Shown piece after piece: positions 10,601 to 19,748 of a stretch of 64,000 nt of DNA (positions within the stretch are counted from its first letter, which is position 1; each line of letters begins with the position of its first letter). Under the pieces are notes generated by a model. That model had not been told where the DNA came from. It did no database searches and worked only from the letters and a program-made list of their open reading frames with translations. Both the position numbers and the translations under genes were made by a program. The stretch spans positions 1 to 64,000 of the forward strand of contig NZ_JAAEJX010000005.1 of assembly GCF_036858155.1 (NCBI RefSeq), in the 5' to 3' direction. The DNA is from Liberibacter brunswickensis. Lineage in GTDB: Bacteria > Pseudomonadota > Alphaproteobacteria > Rhizobiales > Rhizobiaceae.

Positions 10601-11854
10601 ACATCTGGAAAAGAACAATATTCACATCGTATTATGTACGGTGCTAAATTATTCGTTGATGATGGTGATGTGATAAAATGTGGACAGCGCATTTCTGAAT
10701 GGGATCCTCATACTTTCCCTATGATAACAGAAGTTTCTGGAACAGTAGGATTCGAAGATCTTGTTGATGGTGTTTCTGTTATAGAAAGTATTGGTGAATC
10801 TACTGGTATTGCTAAACGAAAAGTTATTGATTGGCGATTTACAAGTAAAGGTCAGAATTTGAAACCTGCCATAGTTGTTAAAGACGACAATGGCAATGTT
10901 TTAAAATTTGCTCGTGGAACAGAAGCTCGTTGGTTTTTGCCTGTAGACGCTATTCTATCAGTTTCTCCCGGACATAAAGTCTCTATGGGGGATGTTCTAG
11001 CTCGTTGGCCAATATCTAGTGCAAAGACGAAAGATATTACAAGTGGATTGCCTCGAGTTGCTGAACTTTTTGAGGCTCGTCGTCCAAAAAATCACGCTAT
11101 ATTAGCAGAAATTAGTGGAACTATCAGAATAAAAAGAAATTATAAGAATAAATCTCGTGTATTAATTGAACCTTTTGAAGAAGGTATAGAGCCTGTTGAA
11201 TACTTTATTCCAAAGAATAAACACTTTTATTTACAAGATGGAGATCACGTTGAAAAAGGTGATTATATTCTTGATGGTAATCCTGTTCCTCATGATATAT
11301 TAAGAATTAAGGGAGTAGAAGAATTGGCATCTTACCTAATTAACGAGGTACAGGAAGTTTATCTTCTTGAAGGTGTTGTAATTAATGATAAGCATGTAGA
11401 AGTTGTCCTACGTCAGATGTTACAAAAAGTTGAAATTACTGATCCAGCTGATACTGAGTATATATTGGGCGATAATGTTGATCGCATTGAAATAGAAGAA
11501 TTAAATAGAACTCTTGTACAACAAGGAAAGAAAGAGGTTTCATTTTCTCCTATTCTTCAAGGTATTACTAAAGCTTCTCTGCAAACCAAGTCATTTATAT
11601 CAGCTGCTTCATTTCAAGAGACAACGAAAGTTCTTACAGAAGCAGCTATTGCTGGTAAAGTAGATATGTTAGAAGGGCTTAAAGAAAATGTTATTGTGGG
11701 TCGTCTCATTCCTGCGGGAACAGGAGCTATTTTGCACGAGAAACGTCGTATTGCCATGCATAGAGATCAAATGATTCTAAAAGAAAGATCTAGTTCTTCG
11801 CAGGATAAAAATTTTAAAGATACAATTATTCAAGGAGTATTACCTGAACAATAA
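7655..11854 (+). CDS. rpoC: DNA-directed RNA polymerase beta' subunit
   Basis: Largest RNA polymerase subunit, 1399 aa. The N-terminal zinc site CICGKYKRMKYKGIICEKCG is at about residues 70-90. The catalytic loop NADFDGDQM is at about residues 459-467 and binds the active-site magnesium. The second zinc cluster lies around residues 880-900 (CESSKGVCSLCYGRDL). The start at 7655 has GGGAGAG 7 nt upstream, and MQQEVMRFFNP matches the rhizobial start MNQEVMNLFNP. It is the last gene of this operon here: no rpsL follows. Confidence 0.99.
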   Translation: MQQEVMRFFNPWTDDREFDSVRISIASPAKIISLSYGEIKKPETINYRTFKPERDGLFCARIFGPIKDYECICGKYKRMKYKGIICEKCGVEVTLSSVRRDRMAHIQLASPVAHPWFLKSLPSRISMLLDMTLRDVERVLYFESYVVVDPGLSSLEKYQILTEEEYVDAVSQFGQDQFTAMMGADAIRELLISLDLQNLAITLRSQLSKSSSIFRRKKIIKRLKIVDSFLVSGNRPEWMIMTVIPVLPPDLRPLVALDFGRFAASDLNDLYRRVIGRNNRLMRLKSLHAPEIIVRNEKRMLQESVDALFDNKRHKRVATGANRRPLKSLSDMLKGKQGRFRTNLLGKRVDYSGRSVIVAGPELLLHQCGLPKLMALELFKPFLYAQLEKKGYVSTVKQAKKFVEKERPEVWDVLDEVVHQHVVLLNRAPSLHRLSMQAFEPKIISGKAIQLHPLVCAGYNADFDGDQMAVYVVISPEAQLEARVLMLSTNNLLHPASGVPVVVPSQDMVLGLYYLSIVHENDPGEGMIFSDISEVYHALENKIVTLHSKIRGRYKNVDENGNFVSKVYDTTPGRMIIGEILPRHHNISFDICNREMIKKNISSMVDTIYRHCGQKSTVSFCDDLMRLGFRYACSSGISFGKDDIIVPESKESIIAKADEMVKEYENQYNDGLITRGEKYNKVVDLWGKTTDKVTEEMMARIKQVEFDPETGRQKKMNSIFMMSHSGARSSIHQMRQLGGMRGLIAKPSGEIIESPIRSHFKGGLYGFEFFQSCVGGRKGLLDVVMRTASSGYLSRRLVDVAQNCIVNQFDCNTKKGLTITHIMDSGQVVYSLGSRILGRTSLDDIVNPVTDKCIISAGNIILESHVSEIEKCGIRAVRIRSALTCESSKGVCSLCYGRDLARGTLVNVGEAVGVIAAQSIGEPGTQLTMRTFHLGGAVTVMDQSFLESSCEGTVKIKNRSVCRNSTNDLISMGRNTTLQILDTSGKEQYSHRIMYGAKLFVDDGDVIKCGQRISEWDPHTFPMITEVSGTVGFEDLVDGVSVIESIGESTGIAKRKVIDWRFTSKGQNLKPAIVVKDDNGNVLKFARGTEARWFLPVDAILSVSPGHKVSMGDVLARWPISSAKTKDITSGLPRVAELFEARRPKNHAILAEISGTIRIKRNYKNKSRVLIEPFEEGIEPVEYFIPKNKHFYLQDGDHVEKGDYILDGNPVPHDILRIKGVEELASYLINEVQEVYLLEGVVINDKHVEVVLRQMLQKVEITDPADTEYILGDNVDRIEIEELNRTLVQQGKKEVSFSPILQGITKASLQTKSFISAASFQETTKVLTEAAIAGKVDMLEGLKENVIVGRLIPAGTGAILHEKRRIAMHRDQMILKERSSSSQDKNFKDTIIQGVLPEQ

Positions 11855-12950
11855 AATATGTATATAGTATGTAATCTTTATTTCTATAAGTTTACAAATA
11901 ATCTATTTAATAATAAATTAGCTAAAATATTTGTTAATAACAAAGATATCAAAGATTAAATTTACTGTTATATTATAATTATAGGTTTATTAGTTAATCT
12001 TTGTACTTATCTAATAATTATAAGAGTCATATAAGTTATGAATAGTATCTTTGTTTTATAAAGCTAGGTATTGTTATTAAGAATATTAAAAAAACTTTGT
12101 TTTAAAGATAATAAAGTTACAATATTATTGTTTATACAATAGATGAGCTGGTAATAGATTAATTACTATCGCTATGCGATTAACATAAATAACTTTCTTG
12201 ATATAGAGAATATATTTATTAAATTTATGACTAGTATTTTATAGTTCTAATATTTATCAATGATCGTCATTCATCTAGACATGTTTGTTTTAAAATAATT
12301 ATTGATTGATTTGATAATTTTTCTTATAAACATGGTATATTTTGAAAGAATATTATAAAGATTTTTTTATTTTTTAATTTATTTTTTGGACTAAAAAAGG
12401 TATACTATAAAATGGTTGTTGGATATAGAAAGTATCTTACTGCAGTTTTATTTTTTTATGATATTCCCCTGTGAGATATATTGTGAAATATTTTCCTATA
12501 GTATCTGTCTTCATGATTGGTGAAAGATTATCTCTCGTAAAAAATCTTCCTGCATAAATTAATTGATAGCTGCGTTTACATTGTTTTTTTAGAATTTTCT
12601 GTCAATTTTCTATTCATGGCAAGATGAAATTATATTTTTTATTACTTTACACGGAAAGGGTTATATTATTTTAAATAATATCTCATTTTTATTGATAATT
12701 TTTTGGTGACTTCAGTTTTCTTAGTTAATACTAGGGATTATTATAATAAAAAGTTAGCAGATGTGTTGTGCTTCGATATGTTTTTTAGCAATAGATGAGA
12801 AAATTTATAAGTTATTATGTATTTGGAAAATTTTTTATGATAGGTGATCGTTAAAATTAGAAATATGTATACTTGATAAGATATCATTAAATTATTATTA
12901 GTTGCATATTCTTATTGAATGTTTGAAATTTGAAAAAAGGATTATAAGTT
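11855..12950. other. Long non-coding gap after rpoC
   Basis: About 1.1 kb, extremely AT-rich, with stop codons dense in all frames. I see no gene, tRNA or clear family match. One small hairpin core, ATCGC-TAT-GCGAT, occurs near 12168-12180. It must contain the end of the rpoBC transcript and the promoter of maeB; AAAGGA sits just before the maeB ATG. In many alphaproteobacteria rpsL-rpsG-fusA follow rpoC; no recognisable trace of them is here. Confidence 0.6.
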
Positions 12951-15287
12951 ATGGAAAATAAATCGTCAAAAGAAACAAAAAATCCTCAATTTCAAGAAGA
13001 AGATGATTTATTTAAACAAGCTCTTGCGTATCATCAATATCCAACTCCAGGAAAATTGGCAATTAGTGCAACGAAAAAACTATTTACCCAAAGTGATCTT
13101 TCGTTGGCTTATTCTCCAGGTGTTGCAGCCCCTTGTATGGTTATTGCTGAAGATCCGGATAAAGCAAACATTTATACTAATCGTTCCAATCTTGTAGCGG
13201 TCATTTCAAATGGTTCAGCTGTTTTAGGATTAGGAAATATTGGTCCTTTAGCTTCTAAGCCTGTTATGGAAGGAAAGGCAGTATTATTTAAGAAATTTGC
13301 AGGAATTGATGTATTCGATATAGAGATCGATGCAAAAGATGTTAATACGATGGTTTCAACTATTATGGCATTGGAACCAACATTCGGAGGTATTAACTTA
13401 GAAGATATTAAATCTCCTGAATGTTTTGAAGTAGAAAGAATCTTATTAGAAAAGCTAAAAATACCTTGTTTGCATGATGATCAACATGGAACGGCTGTTA
13501 CTGTTACTGCTGCAGTGTTAAATGCGATGAAATTAGTAAATAAAGAATTTAGTGATATTAAAATTGTCACCTTAGGAGCAGGAGCAGCTGCATTAGCTTG
13601 CTTGAATCTATTGGTAACAATGGGAGTAAAACGAGAAAATATTTGGATTCATGATCTAGAAGGTCTAGTTTATAAAGGGCGTAAGAAAAAGATAGATAAA
13701 TGGAAATCTGTTTATGCTCAGGACAGTGGTCCAAAGAAATTGGCTGAGACAATGCGAGATGCTGATGTTTTCCTTGGATTGTCTGTTGCTGGTGCTCTTG
13801 ATGCTGACGTTTTACAATATATGGCTAAAAATCCATTGATTATGCCTTTAGCCAATCCAATTCCAGAAATTATGCCTGATGAGGTTAAAAAGATTAGGCC
13901 AGATGCAATGATTTGTACAGGTCGTTCCGATTTTTCTAATCAAGTCAATAATGTCCTTTGTTTTCCTTATATTTTTAGAGGAGCATTAGACTGTAGAGCA
14001 ACCACTATCAATGAAGAAATGAAGGTAGCAGCAGCACGTGCTATGGCAACTTTAGTTCGTGATGTTCCTCCTGATGCTGCTTTTGATGATTTTGAAAAAG
14101 AAAATCATGTTTTCGGATCTAATTATCTTATTCCATCTCCTTTCGATCCTAATTTAATTTTATACATTGCTCCTGCAGTTGCTAAGGCTGCAGAAGAATC
14201 AGGAGTTGCTGCTGCTCCTATAAAAGATTATGAATCTTATATTAATTCCTTGAAACAATTTTTGTTTCCAGGAAGAATGTTGATGAAAAAGTTTTTTTCT
14301 ATTGCAAAGAATTGTGAATTAAAGCGTGTTGTATTTTCTGCAGGTGAAAATGAATTAGTTTTGCGATCTGCACAAGTATTGATAAAAGAGAGTATAGCTA
14401 GACCAGTTCTTGTTGGTTCTTCTACTACTATTGAAAATAATATTAATTCTTATGGTTTGCAAATTATTGCAAAAAAGGACTTTGACATCATTGATCCTAA
14501 TAATGAAAAATCTCTTAAAGAATATGTAGATTTATATTGTTCATTAAACAGAGAAAAAGATATATCTTCCAATTCTACATATAAAACTATTTGTTCCAAT
14601 AATATGATTTTAAGTCTTCTATCTCTTAAAAAAGGAGAAGCAGATGTGATGATTGGAATAGATCAGTCTGATAATAATAGATATGCAAGTCATTTGACAG
14701 ATATTAATAATATTATAGGAAAAAGATCTGGTATTAGTAATTATTCATCAATGAGTATTTTTATTATACAAGATAATTTCTTCTTCATTATTGATACTCA
14801 TGTTTCAATTAAACCATCTTCAACAGAAATAGCAGATAATACTCTATTAGCAGATCAAGCAATACGTTCTATGGGAATGAAGCCGCAAGTTTATGTATTA
14901 TCTAATTCTGAAAATGGATCAAGTAATACAATAAGTTCGTTAAAAGTAAGAGAATCTTTTGAAAAGATAAGTAAACTTTTTAAAGAATCACAAATTGATT
15001 CCGTAATACGAGAAAAAATTCATTTTTCTGAAATTTTCTCTGATCAGTATATTAAAAATTCATCTAGTTCGCAAAGGTATCATTTGTTAGTTTGTCCTAA
15101 TATTGATTTTGCAAATATTTTATTTGAAATGGTAAAATCAATTCCAAACGTATCTTATATCGGAATAGTCCTATTAGGTCCTTCATTACCAGTTAATGTT
15201 TTACCTTCTTCTGTAGATATGAGGGAAATTATTGATAATGTTGTATTAGCAATTTCTTGTAATAAAAGTGATAACGCAAAAGTTTAA
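12951..15287 (+). CDS. maeB: NADP-dependent malic enzyme (MaeB/Tme type)
   Basis: Oxidatively decarboxylates malate to pyruvate with NADP+ reduction, linking dicarboxylate use to pyruvate and biosynthetic reductant. At 778 aa it is the long proteobacterial form: a malic enzyme half (about residues 1-430; SLAYSPGVAAPC, CLHDDQHGTAVT, VTLGAGAAALACLNLL for NADP binding) joined to a phosphotransacetylase-like half (about 440-778), usually regulatory and non-catalytic. The second half looks more diverged (many Asn/Ser/Ile-rich stretches) than the first. It stands alone and converges on the pepF gene. Confidence 0.95.
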   Translation: MENKSSKETKNPQFQEEDDLFKQALAYHQYPTPGKLAISATKKLFTQSDLSLAYSPGVAAPCMVIAEDPDKANIYTNRSNLVAVISNGSAVLGLGNIGPLASKPVMEGKAVLFKKFAGIDVFDIEIDAKDVNTMVSTIMALEPTFGGINLEDIKSPECFEVERILLEKLKIPCLHDDQHGTAVTVTAAVLNAMKLVNKEFSDIKIVTLGAGAAALACLNLLVTMGVKRENIWIHDLEGLVYKGRKKKIDKWKSVYAQDSGPKKLAETMRDADVFLGLSVAGALDADVLQYMAKNPLIMPLANPIPEIMPDEVKKIRPDAMICTGRSDFSNQVNNVLCFPYIFRGALDCRATTINEEMKVAAARAMATLVRDVPPDAAFDDFEKENHVFGSNYLIPSPFDPNLILYIAPAVAKAAEESGVAAAPIKDYESYINSLKQFLFPGRMLMKKFFSIAKNCELKRVVFSAGENELVLRSAQVLIKESIARPVLVGSSTTIENNINSYGLQIIAKKDFDIIDPNNEKSLKEYVDLYCSLNREKDISSNSTYKTICSNNMILSLLSLKKGEADVMIGIDQSDNNRYASHLTDINNIIGKRSGISNYSSMSIFIIQDNFFFIIDTHVSIKPSSTEIADNTLLADQAIRSMGMKPQVYVLSNSENGSSNTISSLKVRESFEKISKLFKESQIDSVIREKIHFSEIFSDQYIKNSSSSQRYHLLVCPNIDFANILFEMVKSIPNVSYIGIVLLGPSLPVNVLPSSVDMREIIDNVVLAISCNKSDNAKV

Positions 15288-15538
15288 TTATAAATTTTAT
15301 TATTACAGTTAAGAGACTTTGATTTTATGATTTTGAATAGTGTTAGATAAATTTTGTTTAGATTTTTTTGTAAATTTATAAGTTGGTATTTGTTCAATAT
15401 GATAGTTTAGAAAAAAATATAGATTTTTTTAGATCATATAAAAAGATAGCACTATAAAATATACACTTTTCTTGTTACTATCGTAGGTTTACTTTTCCTG
15501 AAATTAACAATAAGATATTCACTTATTTATATTTAGGA

Positions 15539-17419
15539 TTACATATTTTCAACTTCATCAATCATTTTTTCAACTGATGTTAATCCCCTTTCCCAAAAAT
15601 TTGGATCAGCAAGATTAATATTTAAAGGAAGCAATAGTTCTGAATAATGTTTTGAATTCCCTGCACGTAGAATATTAATATATTTCTCCTGAAAGTTGCT
15701 GATGGAATTGCTTTTGTATATATCGTACAGTGAATTGACGAGACAATTACCAAAAGCATATGAATATACGTAAAAAGGAGACGCAAAGAAATGAGGAATC
15801 ATCATCCAAAAATAACCATAGTCTTCATCTAAATCAAAAGCAGGGCCAAGAGATTCCTTTTGGGTTTCAATCCATATTTGATTTATTCTATGATCAGGAA
15901 TATTTCCCTTAGATCTACGTTCCTTATGTAATTTAAGCTCAAAGTCATAGAAGGAAATTTGTCGGATAATGGAATTCATTGAATCTTCAATTTTATTAGC
16001 TATTAAGATTTTACGTTCTTTTTTATTGGAAGTTGATTTTATTAAATAATCAAAAGCTAAAGTTTCACCAAAAATAGAAGCTGTTTCCGATAACGTCAGT
16101 GAAGGAGTAGACATTAGCATTTCTTGTGATTCCGATGAAAGGACTTGATGAATACCATGTCCTAGTTCATGAGCAAGTGTTGTAATATCTAGCCTTTTGC
16201 CTGTAAAGTTCAATAAAATATAAGGATGAACCGAAGGTATTGTAGGATGTGCAAAAGATCCTGATTGTTTACCATGATATTGAGCGGCATCAATCCAATG
16301 ATTAGTGAAAAATTTTTCTGCAATTTTAGACATTTGAGGAGAAAAATCATGATAAGCTTTAAGAACTATATCCTTTGCTTCTTCAAAAGAAAAAATATCT
16401 TTCGGTGTCCCTGGTATGGGAGGAGCAACACGATCCCAAAAATACATATGATCTAATTTTAACCATTTTTTCTTTAAAGAAAAATATCTATGTGATGTAT
16501 TTTGATAATTACTTTTGACAGTTTTTACTAAAGATTCTATTATGCTTGGCTCTACGTCATTGGCTAGGTGACAACTGTCAGAAATTTTTTCATATTTTCT
16601 CCAATTATCCTGAATTTGTTCATTGTGTATCAGAGTATTAATAATAAAAGAAAAAATATTACTACTTTTCTTGAAAGTATCAGACATCGCTTGAGTAGAT
16701 GACTGACGAACTCTTCTATTATGATGGAGAATTAATGGATATGCTTCTGACACTGTCATTTCTTTATTATTTACTTTGAATCGAAGAGAATCGAAAGTTT
16801 CGGAGAAAAAACGAGTGAGTGCTTTTTTACCTATTTGATCAGTATCGGAAAACAGGCATTCAAGTTCATTGGACAATGAATGTTTCTTAGTTTTTCTTGT
16901 AATTCTTATCCAAGAAGAATATTTGAGTGCTAACGAATCTTGGGAATAGCATTTTTTTAAAATATCATCATCTAAACGGTTGATTTCTAATTTAAAAAAC
17001 ATGACTGTTTTTTTAAATTCGCTGATCTTTTCTTCTATATTTTGATAAAATCTACGTATTTTATCATCTGATAATCCGCAACTGTATAATAAAAATGCAT
17101 ATGAATATATACGTTCTGTTAATTCTATAATTTTCTCATACTCAGCAATAGCTGCTCCTAATCCATTACACCGTTTATTACTGGTAGCATTTTTTAAATT
17201 ATCTTTCCATCGTGTTTTAAAAGCTAAGCTTTCATTTTTAATTAGTTCAAGATCACGCAAAATTTCTTTACTATCTATGGATGGATAAAGATCTTTTAAG
17301 TTCCAACGAGGAAGATTTCCTATATTTTGTTTAGAACTTATTTTTGTATTAGCATTAAAAAGAATTCTAGATGAGAATAAATTTGTAAAATTTGCATAAT
17401 TAAAATATTTTTGAGACAT
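15539..17419 (-). CDS. pepF: Oligoendopeptidase F family peptidase (M3)
   Basis: Cytosolic zinc metallopeptidase that cleaves short peptides, useful for an amino-acid scavenger. The zinc motif HELGHGIHQ is at about residue 419, followed by the downstream glutamate in SETASIFGETLAF. The length, 626 aa, is normal for PepF-like M3B enzymes. No signal peptide is visible. It converges on maeB and diverges from the regulator at 17629, so the 209-bp gap 17420-17628 should contain two divergent promoters. Confidence 0.92.
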   Translation of the reverse strand: MSQKYFNYANFTNLFSSRILFNANTKISSKQNIGNLPRWNLKDLYPSIDSKEILRDLELIKNESLAFKTRWKDNLKNATSNKRCNGLGAAIAEYEKIIELTERIYSYAFLLYSCGLSDDKIRRFYQNIEEKISEFKKTVMFFKLEINRLDDDILKKCYSQDSLALKYSSWIRITRKTKKHSLSNELECLFSDTDQIGKKALTRFFSETFDSLRFKVNNKEMTVSEAYPLILHHNRRVRQSSTQAMSDTFKKSSNIFSFIINTLIHNEQIQDNWRKYEKISDSCHLANDVEPSIIESLVKTVKSNYQNTSHRYFSLKKKWLKLDHMYFWDRVAPPIPGTPKDIFSFEEAKDIVLKAYHDFSPQMSKIAEKFFTNHWIDAAQYHGKQSGSFAHPTIPSVHPYILLNFTGKRLDITTLAHELGHGIHQVLSSESQEMLMSTPSLTLSETASIFGETLAFDYLIKSTSNKKERKILIANKIEDSMNSIIRQISFYDFELKLHKERRSKGNIPDHRINQIWIETQKESLGPAFDLDEDYGYFWMMIPHFFASPFYVYSYAFGNCLVNSLYDIYKSNSISNFQEKYINILRAGNSKHYSELLLPLNINLADPNFWERGLTSVEKMIDEVENM

Positions 17420-17628
17420 TTTTTATAGATACCCCTTTTAAAATAATAAACTAAATTTTGTTTAAATGTAATAAAAATTCCTTAAACTTAATGATGGGTA
17501 AAAACTCTTCTTATTTATGAAATAATTTTCGTAAAATTAGAATTATAAATCAAATAATTTTTTCAGCTCTAATCGTTAATCTGTCTTGCATTGTTGTTTT
17601 ACTTTAATATGAAGGAAAAGCGAAAAAA

Positions 17629-19077
17629 ATGCCTAGGGAAAAGAGCATAAATTGTCGCAAAGATATTTTAATTATAAATAAAGATTATGAGCAAAGTAAT
17701 TTTATAGAAGATCATTTAAAATCATATGGATGTAATGTTTTTATTGTAGATAATTTTGATTCATTGATATGTAATAAAATACAAGCAAATGTAGTTTTTA
17801 TAAATCTTATGCAATTTAAAGACGATAAAACTAATATTTTAAAGAACATTGCAGAAAAAATTCCAACTGTTCCTATAATTGTGCAAATGAGAAAAGAAGA
17901 TCTGAAAGTTGTACTATATTTTCTACGTGATAGGGTTTTTAAGTTTTTTTTGAATATAGTTTTAGAAAGTCAAATTTGTGATTCTATTTTATCTATTTTA
18001 GAAAAAAATTTATTGTCTAAGCATTTAGTAGAAGATTTAACTTTGAATTCTTTCATCACAGCTAGTCCTCAAATGAATCAGGTATTGGATTTAGCTTGGA
18101 AAGCAGTAGGTTGTTCGAATCCATTGATCATAGAAGGTGAATTTGGGGTCGGGAAAACAAGATTAGCAAATTCTATTCATGCATCTGGAGAGCGTGCTTT
18201 GTTTCCTTTTGTGATTTTGAATTGTAGAATTATTGATCAGGATAGAATTGAACAAGTTTTATTTGGTGACGTGGATCTAAACAATAAAAATAATACGCAA
18301 TATCTTGGAAAATTTATAGAAGCGAATGGAGGTACTATTGTATTAGAAGAATCAGCTAAACTGCCTATTAGAGTACAAGGAAGAATTAGTAATTTCATTG
18401 AAACAGGCAAAATAGAATTTTTTGATTCTCGAAATACTATAAGTTTAGACGTTCGTCTTATTTTCATTGCAGAGAAAAATTTGCTTCAAGAAAATAATAA
18501 TAATTTTAGTAAAGATCTCTATTATAAAATTAGTAATTTTGTTATCAAGATTCCTGCATTGCGTGATCGTATTCTTGATATTCCATTATTGGTACGCTTC
18601 TTTTTGGAACTTTTTAGCAAGAAAAATAATATCAATAGAATCGATATTTCGGAGGAAGCTTTATCTATATTAACTGATTATAAATGGCCTGATAATGTAG
18701 AAGAGCTTAAAAATATTATATTAAGATCTTTGATTGGTCTTGAGAAAAATCAGATTACAGCAGATCATTTTTTGTATTTGTCTAAGAACAAAGAACAAAA
18801 TATTCCTTCAATAAAATTAGATGATTGTTATACGAGGAATAAAAATAGAGATATTATAGTAGAACATGATAATTTAAGTAATGTTCAAAATAGTATTGTT
18901 GCTATTAGAAAAGATGGAGAAATACGTCGTTTATCTGATGTTGAAAAGGATATGATTATATTAGCAATAGAATTATATCAGTCACAGATGAGCGAGATTG
19001 CGAGAAGACTTGGCATAGGGCGTTCTACTCTTTATCGTAAGATTAAAGAATATAATATTGAAGTTAATAGTGTTTAA
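17629..19077 (+). CDS. Degenerate NtrC-class regulator (receiver-like, AAA+, Fis HTH)
   Basis: The protein has three parts: a receiver-like domain (about 12-125), an AAA+ module (about 140-375) and a C-terminal Fis-type HTH (MSEIARRLGIGRSTLYRKIKEY). Key residues are lost. The phosphoacceptor Asp position reads VVFINLM, with Asn. The sigma54-contact GAFTGA loop is replaced by VDLNNKNNTQYLGKF after ELFG-like VLFGD. Walker B reads IVLEESA instead of LFLDE. Walker A (GEFGVGKT) and the arginine-finger region (IPALRDRILDIPLL) remain. It probably binds DNA but is unlikely to activate sigma54 polymerase. The HTH is close to that of alphaproteobacterial sigma54-family Fis regulators. Confidence 0.8.
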   Translation: MPREKSINCRKDILIINKDYEQSNFIEDHLKSYGCNVFIVDNFDSLICNKIQANVVFINLMQFKDDKTNILKNIAEKIPTVPIIVQMRKEDLKVVLYFLRDRVFKFFLNIVLESQICDSILSILEKNLLSKHLVEDLTLNSFITASPQMNQVLDLAWKAVGCSNPLIIEGEFGVGKTRLANSIHASGERALFPFVILNCRIIDQDRIEQVLFGDVDLNNKNNTQYLGKFIEANGGTIVLEESAKLPIRVQGRISNFIETGKIEFFDSRNTISLDVRLIFIAEKNLLQENNNNFSKDLYYKISNFVIKIPALRDRILDIPLLVRFFLELFSKKNNINRIDISEEALSILTDYKWPDNVEELKNIILRSLIGLEKNQITADHFLYLSKNKEQNIPSIKLDDCYTRNKNRDIIVEHDNLSNVQNSIVAIRKDGEIRRLSDVEKDMIILAIELYQSQMSEIARRLGIGRSTLYRKIKEYNIEVNSV

Positions 19078-19748
19078 GGAGATGATATTTTATTGATTTA
19101 ATCATTAGCTGTACTTTATTATCTTTAATGTAATCTAATGGCTTTGTGTTTTGAATATTTATTATCTTTGGTATGTATTTAAAATATTGTTGTCATAATA
19201 GATTAATATTTTATCTATTACGCAGTTTTATATTTATCATCTTAAATAAATAGTAAATATAAAAAATAAATTATCTGATTATTTTTTAGAGATATAACTT
19301 TTATTTGTAATTAATTAAAAAATAAACACTTCAAAAAATGTTTTTCTTTTAATATATTTTACTTTAATTATTATATTAGACATAAAAAAAATTAGAAGGA
19401 AATATATGTAATATCAGTAAAATTATTCAGGAATAATCAATAATCTTTTTATATCTTAATTTTATTAATATGAGTTAAGTGCTACAAATCATTTTTTATT
19501 CACGGTTATTATATAAAAATATCTTTCTATATTATTTTAAGGAATTTTCGGTATAATTAAAGGTTTGTGATATAACTATATTATAATTTAATTAAATATG
19601 TTTTTTATGATGAAATCAGAGATTATTATTGACTACTTATCTCGTTCAATAAAAAATTTTAGTATATATACAGTTATTAATCGAATAAAAATATAAAAGT
19701 ACTGTGTTATAGATTGTTTTTAAATAAAACAGGAAGTTTTTTTCGAGA
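19078..19748. other. Intergenic gap before the ABC exporter gene
   Basis: About 670 bp of AT-rich sequence. No open frame of note, RNA gene or strong repeat was seen. It should hold the terminator of the upstream regulator and the promoter of the exporter gene, but no single promoter stands out from the AT background. Confidence 0.5.

Noticed and set aside
12168..12180. Small ATCGC-TAT-GCGAT hairpin as rho-independent terminator of rpoC
   Set aside because: It lies over 300 nt after rpoC, the stem is only 5 bp and no T run follows.
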